Source: an uncultured Collinsella sp.
Lineage (GTDB): Bacteria; Actinomycetota; Coriobacteriia; Coriobacteriales; Coriobacteriaceae
Length of the DNA stretch: 14,374 nt
Assembly: GCA_900550355.1 (NCBI GenBank)
Contig: URRT01000035.1
Location: forward strand, 1 to 14,374
Reading direction: 5' to 3'
A program made the translations under genes and the position numbers. Below are positions 8,251 to 14,374 of the stretch, one piece after another. The stretch's first letter is position 1, and each line of letters starts with the position of its first letter. Under the pieces are notes generated by a model. That model was not told where the DNA came from. It saw nothing but the letters and a program-made list of their open reading frames with translations, and ran no database searches.

Positions 8251-9105
8251 ATGGGCAAGTACATAATCGTGGTTGAATCTGGTTCGGATGTGACGCCAGA
8301 GCTCTGCGAGCGCTACGGCATCGTGCGCGTGCCTATGCATGTCACGATTGGTGACGAGACCGTCGAGGACGGCTCGATCGATCCGCTCGAGATTTATTCG
8401 CGCTGCAACGAGTTTGGCGTGATGCCCAAGACCAGCGGCTGTGCGCCGGCAGATTTTGCGCATGTGTACGACCGCATCCATGCCGAGCAACCCGACGCGA
8501 CCATTCTGCATCTTGCATATTCCGAGGCCACGACCTGCTCGCATCAATCATCGAAGATCGCCGCCAAGGGTCGCGACTACGTCTACTCCATGGACACGCG
8601 TTTTGTCTCGGTGGGCCAGTCGCTTGTTGTCGTCGAGACCGCCAAATACATCGAGGCTCACCCCGATGCCACCGTCGACGAGATCTTCGCCTTCGCGAAC
8701 TCCGTCATGGACCGCGTGCTGCTGGGCTTTGTTCCTACCGATCTTGCCTTCCTTAAGGCGGGCGGTCGCTTGTCCAACGTCGCATTCCTTGGCGCACATC
8801 TGCTCAAGATTAAGCCCTGCATTGAGGTGACGGGCGGCAAGTTCGTGGCGACCAAGAAGTTCCGCGGCTCTATGCTCAAGTGCGCCCGCGCCTTTATTGA
8901 CCACATGGTTGCGAAGGGCGAGATCGACTACTCGCACATTGGCCTGGCGTATTCGGTAGGCCTTTCCCAGGAGCTGCGCGACGACATGGAAGTCTATGCG
9001 CACGACCTGGGCTTTAAGGACATTACCTGGACTCAGGTCGGCGGCGTCATCTCGAGCCACTGCGGCCCGACCGCCTTCGGTGCGGTGCTCACGCTTAAAG
9101 CGTAA
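8251..9105 (+). CDS. DegV family fatty-acid-binding protein (FakB-like)
   Basis: This 284-aa protein fits DegV length and pattern: an N-terminal ESGSDVTPELCERYGI block, the KTSGCAPADF segment in place of the usual TSqPsp loop, and the hallmark KAGGRLSNVAFLGAHLLKIKP followed by a GGKF turn. DegV/FakB proteins bind a fatty acid and present it to the fatty-acid kinase FakA for phosphorylation and entry into phospholipid synthesis. No FakA gene is in the window. ATG 8251 gives the family N-terminus (MGKYIIVVESGSD); upstream in-frame codons from 8206 add residues without similarity to the family. No strong Shine-Dalgarno sequence precedes 8251. The gene stands alone between two inverted repeats, with the PFL activase 174 nt downstream. 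DegV fold is secure; the ligand is unknown. Confidence 0.9.
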   Translation: MGKYIIVVESGSDVTPELCERYGIVRVPMHVTIGDETVEDGSIDPLEIYSRCNEFGVMPKTSGCAPADFAHVYDRIHAEQPDATILHLAYSEATTCSHQSSKIAAKGRDYVYSMDTRFVSVGQSLVVVETAKYIEAHPDATVDEIFAFANSVMDRVLLGFVPTDLAFLKAGGRLSNVAFLGAHLLKIKPCIEVTGGKFVATKKFRGSMLKCARAFIDHMVAKGEIDYSHIGLAYSVGLSQELRDDMEVYAHDLGFKDITWTQVGGVISSHCGPTAFGAVLTLKA

Positions 9106-9183
9106 AGGCCGCAGGCGAGCGTTCTTCAGCCTGACATCTCGACGTAGACCCCAGCCATGGTGATGGGGGATAGATTAAAACGT

Positions 9184-9232
9184 GCCATTCTAGCCCGAGA
9201 CGTTTAAACGCAAGCACATGGGCTAGAATGGC
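9184..9232. promoter_or_regulatory. Perfect 13-bp inverted repeat with central palindrome upstream of pflA
   Basis: GCCATTCTAGCCC (9184-9196) and GGGCTAGAATGGC (9220-9232) are perfect inverted copies. The 23-nt spacer contains the perfect 10-bp palindrome CGTTTAAACG (9201-9210). It lies 47 nt before the pflA start codon. It could be a binding site for a regulator of anaerobic or PFL genes, or a degV terminator, though no T-tract follows the right arm directly. Function is inference. Confidence 0.65.
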
Positions 9233-9279
9233 TCTGGCATTTTAATTGGTTGCATCCAAGGAGAGGCAAGGTAGCGCGA

Positions 9280-10098
9280 ATGGCAGAAATGACGCTTGAG
9301 GGTGTGGACGCTCGTCCCGAGGACTCTGCGTTTGCCCTTGGCCGCGTGCATTCAATCGAGACGATGGGGACGGTCGACGGACCCGGCATCCGCTTCGTAG
9401 TGTTTGTCCAAGGCTGCCCCATGCGCTGTGCGTATTGCCACAACCCCGATACCTGGTCGGTTAACGGCGGCACGATGGTGACCGTCGAGCACCTTATGGA
9501 CGAGTTCCAGAGTAACCATGAGTTTTACCGCAGCGGTGGTATTACGGTGTCCGGCGGCGAGCCGCTCCTGCAGCCTGAGTTTTTGGCCGACCTGTTCCAC
9601 GCCATGCACAATAACCACGATGGTCGTGTGCACACCTGCTTGGATAGCTGCGGCTATGCGTTCGATCCCGCGCATCCCGAGAAGTTCGATGCCGTGCTCA
9701 ACGAGACCGACATGGTACTGCTCGATATTAAGCATGCCGACCCGGTCGAGCATAAAAAGCTGACTGGGTGCGATCCCGCACGCATTCTGGCGTTTGGCGA
9801 TGAGCTTGCACGTCGCAAGATCAAGGTCGTTATCCGCCACGTGGTGGTGCCGGGCATTACCGACACGGTGGAGGAGTGCGAGAAGCTCGGTCGCCTCATC
9901 GCTCCATGGCACAACGTGGTGGGCCTGGAAATGCTGCCGTATCACACGATGGGTGTCGTCAAGTACGAGCAACTGGGCATTCCCTATAAGCTCGAGGGCG
10001 TGCCCCAGATGGATACCGCGCGCATGCCCGAGTTGCGTAATGCCGTTATGACCGGTATGAAAAAGCGCCGTGCGGAGCTCAAAAACGCTATCGGATAG
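9280..10098 (+). CDS. pflA: Pyruvate formate-lyase activating enzyme (radical SAM)
   Basis: This 272-aa radical-SAM enzyme uses a 4Fe-4S cluster and S-adenosylmethionine to abstract a hydrogen from the PFL glycine, creating the glycyl radical. The cluster motif CPMRCAYC is at residues 46-53 (Cys46, Cys50, Cys53), preceded by TVDGPGIRFVVFVQGC, which is typical of PflA. The SAM-binding SGGEPLLQ motif is at 91-98. ATG 9280 is preferred because AAGG sits 8 nt upstream; a TTG at 9250 would add ten residues ending just before it. Its expected targets are encoded at the left edge: the PFL core and the separate glycyl-domain protein. If so, PflA must act on a small protein docked on the core rather than on one polypeptide. 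The gene is separated from pflB by the sugar locus and degV, and has its own upstream inverted repeat. Confidence 0.94.
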   Translation: MAEMTLEGVDARPEDSAFALGRVHSIETMGTVDGPGIRFVVFVQGCPMRCAYCHNPDTWSVNGGTMVTVEHLMDEFQSNHEFYRSGGITVSGGEPLLQPEFLADLFHAMHNNHDGRVHTCLDSCGYAFDPAHPEKFDAVLNETDMVLLDIKHADPVEHKKLTGCDPARILAFGDELARRKIKVVIRHVVVPGITDTVEECEKLGRLIAPWHNVVGLEMLPYHTMGVVKYEQLGIPYKLEGVPQMDTARMPELRNAVMTGMKKRRAELKNAIG

Positions 10099-10134
10099 CA
10101 TGCCATAGCCCTCATATCCCCTCGTTCCCAGCTG

Positions 10135-10201
10135 AGTTGCGGTGGAATAGTTCTTGTTTTTAGGCCCATGTCGCCCAAACAGGAACCATTTCACCGCAAC
10201 T
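10135..10201. repeat. Imperfect 25-bp inverted repeat downstream of pflA (probable terminator or dispersed repeat)
   Basis: Arms 10135-10159 and 10177-10201 are complementary at 22 of 25 positions, and two of the exceptions are G-U wobbles in + strand RNA. The 17-nt loop is 10160-10176. A T-rich stretch (TTCGTTTT) follows, which supports transcription termination after pflA. The rest of the 261-nt gap, from 10202 to the next start, is AT-richer and probably holds a promoter; a TATATA at 10331-10336 is a possible -10 box, without a clear -35. Confidence 0.6.
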
Positions 10202-10359
10202 TCGTTTTGGGTAGAGATGCGCAACAGAATCGTGCCATTTGGATAAATACGCTTGTGGTTTCTTTAAAGACACCTTAAACGCCGCTGAATATCTTTGGAA
10301 AGAAATGCCTGCTCGGTATCATGCTGCTCGTATATAAACGGTGGCAGTCAGGAGACCAC

Positions 10360-11478
10360 GTGCGAAACATCGCATCGCGGGACGAGTATGTGCCGCAGCA
10401 TGGCAGCAGATATAAGACGAAGGGCACGTCTTCGCGTGGCCTTGCCGGCGCTCGCATCCGCGTGAGGAAGATTGCCGCTATTGGGATGCTAACGTCGGCG
10501 GTTATTATCCTCGGAATTACCGTTAAAACCTACGCCTCGGAGCGAACGGGGCGCCCAGATGCGTCAACGGTACAGCTGCAAAACGAGAAGGTTTCAAAGT
10601 CCAAAGCGTCGGCAGATCAAGCTCTGTCGACGGCAGATCTCAAGACGAGACTTTCGAAGGCGGACTTCAACGATATCCCTTCGGGTGATACCGTTCGGAC
10701 CTTCTCGTTGGTGGATAACAAGACTCCTGCCTTGGAGGATGAGAGCCTTGCCTCGCTCCAGGATGCCCTGTGTCGGGCGCAGGAGCTGGGCGACGTGGGT
10801 GTAGTGTTCTACGACCTATCGAGTGGTAGGGGCGTGACGTATAACGCCGATGTTGAGGTGTATGGAGCGAGCAGTTATAAGGCGCTGTATGCACTCTATA
10901 TTTGCGAGATGTTGGTCGAATCGGGGCAGGTGTCGCTCGATTGGCCTTTAGCCACGTATGGTGGTTACAGCATGGGCTGGCGGACAGTGCGTGACCTTAT
11001 CGAGGCCGCGGTCGTCAACTCGGACAACGATTCGTTTATCGCGTTACGCGCGGCGTTTGACCATGATGGCTATGAGGATTGGATTGCCAATCTGGGTGTT
11101 GATGACGAAACGGCACTGAATCCGATGAGTGATTTTCCGACCTACTGCCCGCGCACTTCTGCGAGGTTATGGCGTGAGATGAGCGAGTATCTGAGCATGG
11201 ATACCGAGACTTCACAGTGGTTGTCGGGCCTTCTGGCATCAACATCGCGCTCGTTTATTCGCGATGGCATTGCGGACGAGCAGGTTTTGGTGCGCAACAA
11301 GGCAGGCTGGATTAGCGAGGATGGTTACTACTCGACATGTGATGCGGGCCTTATCGACATCGATGGCTGTACCTATGTCATGGGTATCATGACATCGATG
11401 CCGTGGAGCGACCGCTCGAGTGAGGTTACGGCCGCGATTGCAAAGGCTCTGTTTGATACGCGAGCTGCACTGGCTTAG
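10360..11478 (+). CDS. Membrane-anchored serine hydrolase of the class A beta-lactamase fold
   Basis: This 372-aa protein has a basic N-terminal tail, one hydrophobic segment at about residues 38-56 (IAAIGMLTSAVIILGITV) acting as a signal anchor, then a low-complexity linker and an extracytoplasmic domain. That domain has the three signatures of the penicillin-recognising serine hydrolases: SSYK at 171-174 (nucleophile Ser171, Lys174), SDN at 221-223, and NKAG at 313-316 in place of KTG. GTG 10360 is chosen because AGGAG sits 5 nt upstream; ATG 10321 has no such site. Family members include class A beta-lactamases and cell-wall or peptidoglycan-related hydrolases. I see no clear omega-loop ExxLN motif, so a house-keeping cell-envelope role is more likely than drug resistance. 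It has no functional link to its neighbours that I can see. Confidence 0.8.
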   Translation: MRNIASRDEYVPQHGSRYKTKGTSSRGLAGARIRVRKIAAIGMLTSAVIILGITVKTYASERTGRPDASTVQLQNEKVSKSKASADQALSTADLKTRLSKADFNDIPSGDTVRTFSLVDNKTPALEDESLASLQDALCRAQELGDVGVVFYDLSSGRGVTYNADVEVYGASSYKALYALYICEMLVESGQVSLDWPLATYGGYSMGWRTVRDLIEAAVVNSDNDSFIALRAAFDHDGYEDWIANLGVDDETALNPMSDFPTYCPRTSARLWREMSEYLSMDTETSQWLSGLLASTSRSFIRDGIADEQVLVRNKAGWISEDGYYSTCDAGLIDIDGCTYVMGIMTSMPWSDRSSEVTAAIAKALFDTRAALA

Positions 11479-11485
11479 CGTGTTC

Positions 11486-11502
11486 GTTTGACGAGGTCAA
11501 AC
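11486..11502. other. Short 7-bp hairpin between the serine hydrolase and mtnN genes
   Basis: GTTTGAC pairs with GTCAAAC around a GAG loop, 8 nt after the upstream stop. AAAA follows the right arm, so read on the minus strand the dyad is flanked by T-rich DNA. It is a weak terminator candidate only. Confidence 0.35.
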
Positions 11503-11556
11503 AAAATGCTGGTACCATACCGTGGTTGAGAATTTCGAATAGGTTTGGGGAATGGC

Positions 11557-12297
11557 ATGGCTACCATTGCGATTATCGGTGCGCTCGAAAAAGAGATCAT
11601 GCAGATTAAGGAAGAGCTGAGCGACGTTTGCGAGGCACGGGAGGCAGGCTTGACCGTTGTGAGCGGTGAGCTCGACGGCCTGACAGTTGTCGCCACAACG
11701 GCGGGCATGGGCACGGTGAACGCCGCCGCTGCAACACAGCACCTCATTAGCAAGTATGCTCCGCAGGCTGTTGTGTTTTCGGGCATTGCGGGCGGTTTGA
11801 ACCCCAAGCTCCATATCGACGACGTGGTCATTGGCAAACGCCTACGCTATCTGGATACCGATACCGCGCTTATCGCCGAGTCCGCACCGGGGCTCGAGGA
11901 GTTTGGCTCGACGCCCGCGCTGGTCGATATTGCCGCCGAAGCGCTTGCTGAGCGTGGGTTTGTTGACGCTTCGACAAATGCAGTCGCTTCGAATGAGGGC
12001 ACCAAGCAGTTCCTGGTCGGCACGATTGCCACGGGTAACCGCTTTGTGACGGGCGCCACCATGCGCAACGACGCTATCGAGGCGACGCATGCCGATTGTG
12101 TCGGCATGGAGGGCGCGGCAATTGCCCATGTCGCAACCAAAAATGGTGTCGATTGCCTGGTGTTGCGCGCTATCAGCGATAATTGTGACGAGGCGTACGA
12201 TGCAATTTGCGAGCGAGAGTTCGATCTGTTCGAGTACGCGCGTGTCGCAAGTGACATTACGCTCGATATCGTCCGCCGCATTGCCGCTGCGCAATAG
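11557..12297 (+). CDS. mtnN: 5'-methylthioadenosine/S-adenosylhomocysteine nucleosidase
   Basis: This 246-aa cytosolic enzyme hydrolyses methylthioadenosine, S-adenosylhomocysteine and 5'-deoxyadenosine to adenine and the thiopentose. Visible family features are the N-terminal IAIIGALEKEI block with Glu11 (counterpart of the E. coli general acid Glu12), TTAGMGTVNAAAATQ, FSGIAGGLNP, GMEGAAIAHVA at 183-193 with the ribose-binding Met-Glu pair, and RAISDN with catalytic Asp208. ATG 11557 fits the family N-terminus; GGGGA lies 5 nt upstream. Length matches the family. Radical-SAM enzymes such as PflA release 5'-deoxyadenosine or methionine by-products that this enzyme helps clear, but the genes are not in one obvious operon, so that link is only suggestive. 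The next gene, engB, starts 38 nt downstream. Confidence 0.93.
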   Translation: MATIAIIGALEKEIMQIKEELSDVCEAREAGLTVVSGELDGLTVVATTAGMGTVNAAAATQHLISKYAPQAVVFSGIAGGLNPKLHIDDVVIGKRLRYLDTDTALIAESAPGLEEFGSTPALVDIAAEALAERGFVDASTNAVASNEGTKQFLVGTIATGNRFVTGATMRNDAIEATHADCVGMEGAAIAHVATKNGVDCLVLRAISDNCDEAYDAICEREFDLFEYARVASDITLDIVRRIAAAQ

Positions 12298-12335
12298 CGC
12301 GTCTATTTGTAAGAACCTACGACCTAGGAGTGTCC

Positions 12336-12926
12336 ATGGCCGATTCCATTAACTACCAGCTTGCCAAGTTCGTCGCCAGCTATGGCAAGGTTTCGCAGAT
12401 TCCCGAGTCCACCTGCCCCGAGGTGAGCTTTGTCGGCCGCTCCAACGTGGGCAAGTCGTCGATTATGAACAAGCTATTTGGCCGCAAGAACCTAGTCAAG
12501 GTTTCCAGTACGCCGGGCAAGACGAGCAACATCAACTTCTTTGAGGCCGATGACGTGCATTTCGTGGACCTGCCGGGTTACGGTTTCGCCCGTCGCTCCA
12601 AGGCCGAGCGCGACCGCTGGGCTGAGCTTATCGGCGACTTTTTCGACTCCGAGCGCAGCTTTAACTTGGTCGTATCACTGGTGGACATTCGTCACGACCC
12701 CAGCAAGCTCGACCACGACATGATCGACTACCTACAGGGCAACGAGTTCAACTTTATCGTTTGCCTCACCAAAGCCGACAAGCTCAGCCGCACCCAGCAG
12801 GCCCGCCAGGCAGCAGCCATCAAAAAGCAGCTCAACGTTCCGGCCGAGAACGTGATCATCACAAGCTCCCAGACCGGCACCGGCATCGATGAGCTTAAGC
12901 GCCGCATTGCCGCGGCCTGCCTTTAG
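12336..12926 (+). CDS. ysxC: Ribosome-assembly GTPase EngB/YsxC
   Basis: This 196-aa GTP-binding protein is of the EngB (YihA/YsxC) family, which assists large-subunit ribosome assembly and is usually essential. GTPase motifs are in order: G1 GRSNVGKSS, switch region SSTPGKTSNINFF, G3 DLPGYG, G4 TKAD, and G5-like SSQTGTG near the C-terminus. The family start FxxSYGKVSQIPE-type segment is present before G1. ATG 12336 has TAGGAG 5 nt upstream, and a GTG at 12330 overlaps that site. It follows mtnN by 38 nt and may be cotranscribed with it. The stop codon lies in the loop of a strong GC hairpin. Assignment is secure. Confidence 0.95.
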   Translation: MADSINYQLAKFVASYGKVSQIPESTCPEVSFVGRSNVGKSSIMNKLFGRKNLVKVSSTPGKTSNINFFEADDVHFVDLPGYGFARRSKAERDRWAELIGDFFDSERSFNLVVSLVDIRHDPSKLDHDMIDYLQGNEFNFIVCLTKADKLSRTQQARQAAAIKKQLNVPAENVIITSSQTGTGIDELKRRIAAACL

Positions 12927-12938
12927 TCAGGCCGCGGC
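12909..12938 (+). terminator. GC-rich 11-bp hairpin spanning the engB stop codon
   Basis: GCCGCGGCCTG (12909-12919) pairs perfectly with CAGGCCGCGGC (12928-12938) around an 8-nt loop that contains the TAG stop. No T-tract follows, so it is at best a weak or Rho-assisted terminator, or a protective 3' structure. Confidence 0.5.
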
Positions 12939-12959
12939 CCCTCAAAAGCTCCCATCTAG

Positions 12960-13002
12960 ATCACCTCAGTGATAGTTATTGGTAAACTATCACTGAGGTG
13001 AT
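12960..13002. promoter_or_regulatory. Perfect 18-bp inverted repeat made of two tandem palindromes, control region of the DUF3990/XRE module
   Basis: Arms 12960-12977 and 12985-13002 are perfect inverted copies with a 7-nt spacer. Each arm itself contains an ATCAC-N4-GTGAT palindrome (12960-12973 and 12989-13002), centred 29 bp apart, as expected for cooperative binding of two dimers. A TAAACT at 12983-12988 could be the promoter -10 box. ATTTTT follows the right arm, so the same DNA could also form a terminator or attenuator. The site ends 16 nt before the first gene of the module, whose second gene encodes an XRE helix-turn-helix protein, so autoregulation is likely but inferred. Confidence 0.75.
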
Positions 13003-13018
13003 ATTTTTGGAGGTCGAT

Positions 13019-13702
13019 ATGGAGCTTTGGCACGGGTCGGACGTTGTTGTCGATCATCCATCGTTGGATAAATGCAGGCAATTCAATGACTATGGGCGCG
13101 GGTTTTATTGCACACCGCATGAGGAAATGGCAATGGAGTGGGCATGTCGGACCGAGTCTGATGGCATTGCCAATCGATATGAGCTTGATTTAGATGGCCT
13201 TGCGATTTTGGATTTGGAATCAGGTGAGTTCTCGATTCTCAACTGGCTTGCAATTCTGGCGAATAACAGAGAGTTTAATGTTTCAACGCCAGTAGCACGC
13301 GAGGGGCTTCGTTATCTGCTGGATAACTGCCTGATTGATATTTCTCCCTATGACGTTATTCGAGGCTATCGTGCAGACGATTCCTATTTCTCGTTTGCAA
13401 GACAGTTTGTCAACGGCATGATCTCGCTCAGGCAATTGCAGCGCATTATGTTTTTGGGGGATTTGGGCATTCAATATGCGCTTATGAGTGAGCGTGCATT
13501 CTCGGCGATTAAGTTCCGCGATTGGAAGCAGGCCTCGGGAGCTGAGTTTTATCCCAAACGATTTGAGCGAGAACAGAACGCTCGACGAAAGTACCTGGAT
13601 ACTGTAAACGGATTTGACTCTGATGGTGTCGACATTAGGGATTTGATGGCAGGGAGGGTTGATTTAAATGATCCAAGAGTTAACGGATTGTGGGCCGAGT
13701 AG
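13019..13702 (+). CDS. DUF3990-like protein, possible ADP-ribosyltransferase-fold toxin
   Basis: This 227-aa protein begins MELWHGSDVVVDHPSLDKC and continues NDYGRGFYCTPHEEMAMEWA, the pattern I associate from memory with DUF3990. His5 in LWHGS, Tyr30 in GFYCT and the later YALMSERA segment (154-161) can be laid on the H-Y-E style layout of ADP-ribosyltransferase folds; this mapping is inference. The middle block SPYDVIRGYRADDSYFSFA (109-127) also looks conserved. GGAGG lies 5 nt before ATG 13019; upstream in-frame codons fall in the inverted repeat. The gene overlaps the next by 35 nt, implying coupled translation with an XRE protein, the arrangement of many toxin-antitoxin modules. It is AT-richer by eye than engB, suggesting transfer. 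Function has not been shown here; a toxin is the leading guess. Confidence 0.75.
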   Translation: MELWHGSDVVVDHPSLDKCRQFNDYGRGFYCTPHEEMAMEWACRTESDGIANRYELDLDGLAILDLESGEFSILNWLAILANNREFNVSTPVAREGLRYLLDNCLIDISPYDVIRGYRADDSYFSFARQFVNGMISLRQLQRIMFLGDLGIQYALMSERAFSAIKFRDWKQASGAEFYPKRFEREQNARRKYLDTVNGFDSDGVDIRDLMAGRVDLNDPRVNGLWAE

Positions 13703-14366
13703 GACATACCCCGTCTACTACCTCGAGGATGCAATGAACAACCTCGGCGACTGCTTTGACTATGCCGTTAACGATTATGGGGCAGAAGGATCGGAAGTTG
13801 CTGAACTCTTTTGCCTGAGCGGCGTGGCCCGCGAGTTCGAACGCGGCAACGCATGGGTAGTGTCGGGAAAATCGGGCGTTGAGCTGTTCGCGCTCATTGC
13901 CGAAAGGTCCGGCTATCAATCAAGGCCGATGCCAAATCGAACCTACCGATTCGAAAAGACACCGGAATATTGGACAGGCTGGATATTGGCATACCTTCAG
14001 TGGCGCCTAGGAGAGTCTTTCGAAGATTTGCTGCATGTCGTTCCATTCGATGTGCTACGCAGTCTGTACTACCCCTGGCACGAAGCCTCGGAGGAACGCG
14101 TGGCTCGCCTCGTCTGCGATATGGCGAAAAAAGCGTCCAGGCAAACCAAACTTGCGTTAGCAAGAAAGAGGCTCAAGAAAACCCAACAAGATCTGGCATA
14201 CGAATCGGGTGTGTCACTCCGCTCAATCCAAATGTACGAGCAGCGTCAGAGAAACATCAATGAAGCCTCGGTAACAAGCGTACGAGCCATAGCAAAAGCC
14301 CTCCACTGCAACATCGAGGACCTCCTAGAACCAGTCTTCGAATACAAAGAAACCAGCGCCGCCTAA
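13668..14366 (+). CDS. XRE-family helix-turn-helix protein with a long N-terminal domain, partner of the DUF3990 protein
   Basis: This 232-aa protein has a C-terminal Cro/C1-type helix-turn-helix at about residues 161-222 (ARKRLKKTQQDLAYESGVS, then LRSIQMYEQRQRNINEA). Its N-terminal 145 residues form another domain with VYYLEDAMNNLGDCFDYAV, SGKSGVELF and EYWTGWILAYLQW. I recall similar proteins beside DUF3990 genes in gut Firmicutes, but this needs a search. ATG 13668 is preceded by GGAGGG with 9-nt spacing and lies inside the end of the upstream gene, 35 nt before its stop. The HTH would bind the tandem palindromes at 12960-13002, and the N-terminal domain could contact or neutralise the DUF3990 protein. 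Acting as antitoxin and autorepressor is inference. An ordinary regulator is the alternative. The gene ends 8 nt before the window edge. Confidence 0.8.
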   Translation: MIQELTDCGPSRTYPVYYLEDAMNNLGDCFDYAVNDYGAEGSEVAELFCLSGVAREFERGNAWVVSGKSGVELFALIAERSGYQSRPMPNRTYRFEKTPEYWTGWILAYLQWRLGESFEDLLHVVPFDVLRSLYYPWHEASEERVARLVCDMAKKASRQTKLALARKRLKKTQQDLAYESGVSLRSIQMYEQRQRNINEASVTSVRAIAKALHCNIEDLLEPVFEYKETSAA

Positions 14367-14374
14367 ACCAAGCA

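Noticed and set aside
9352..10224. 290-codon open frame on the minus strand over pflA
   Set aside because: It is antisense to a clear radical-SAM gene and shows no family motif. Long antisense frames are common in this codon style.
10360..11478. Antibiotic-resistance beta-lactamase
   Set aside because: The fold signatures are shared with many non-resistance hydrolases, I cannot find an omega-loop ExxLN motif, and the third motif is KAG. The resistance call is not supported.

Overview
The window looks like chromosome of a fermentative, anaerobic, moderately high-GC Gram-positive bacterium. A Collinsella-like member of the Coriobacteriia is my best guess, from the codon style, an oxygen-sensitive pyruvate formate-lyase, a PTS sugar permease and a DegV protein. 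The taxonomic call is inference, since no rRNA or marker gene is present. Every gene I support lies on the + strand.

Layout. (1) 1-2054: the 3' part of a pyruvate formate-lyase (PFL) core gene that ends before the glycyl-radical domain, followed 85 nt later by a separate 83-aa gene that is that domain. Two inverted repeats lie between them. A long compound inverted repeat (2071-2215) closes this unit. (2) 2322-7973: a sucrose or fructo-oligosaccharide locus made of a LacI-type repressor, a promoter overlapped by two tandem copies of a 17-bp motif, an atypical GH32 enzyme, a PTS IIBC permease of the sucrose type and a canonical GH32 sucrose-6-phosphate hydrolase. The same motif recurs upstream of the repressor gene, suggesting autoregulation. 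(3) 8126-10098: a hairpin, a DegV lipid-binding protein, a 13-bp inverted repeat and the PFL-activating radical-SAM enzyme. (4) 10135-12938: a 25-bp inverted repeat, a membrane-anchored beta-lactamase-fold serine hydrolase, MTA/SAH nucleosidase and the ribosome-assembly GTPase EngB/YsxC. (5) 12960-14366: a two-gene module with a perfect 18-bp inverted repeat, a DUF3990-like protein and an overlapping gene whose product ends in an XRE helix-turn-helix. It resembles a toxin-antitoxin or similar accessory module and is AT-richer by eye than its surroundings.

How it fits together. The permease would import and phosphorylate sucrose or short fructans, and the two GH32 enzymes would hydrolyse the products, feeding glycolysis. 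PFL, activated by PflA, would then convert pyruvate to acetyl-CoA and formate. The activase lies about 7 kb from the PFL core gene, with the sugar locus and degV between them. The two most unusual items are the naturally split PFL and the DUF3990/XRE module with its tandem-palindrome control region.
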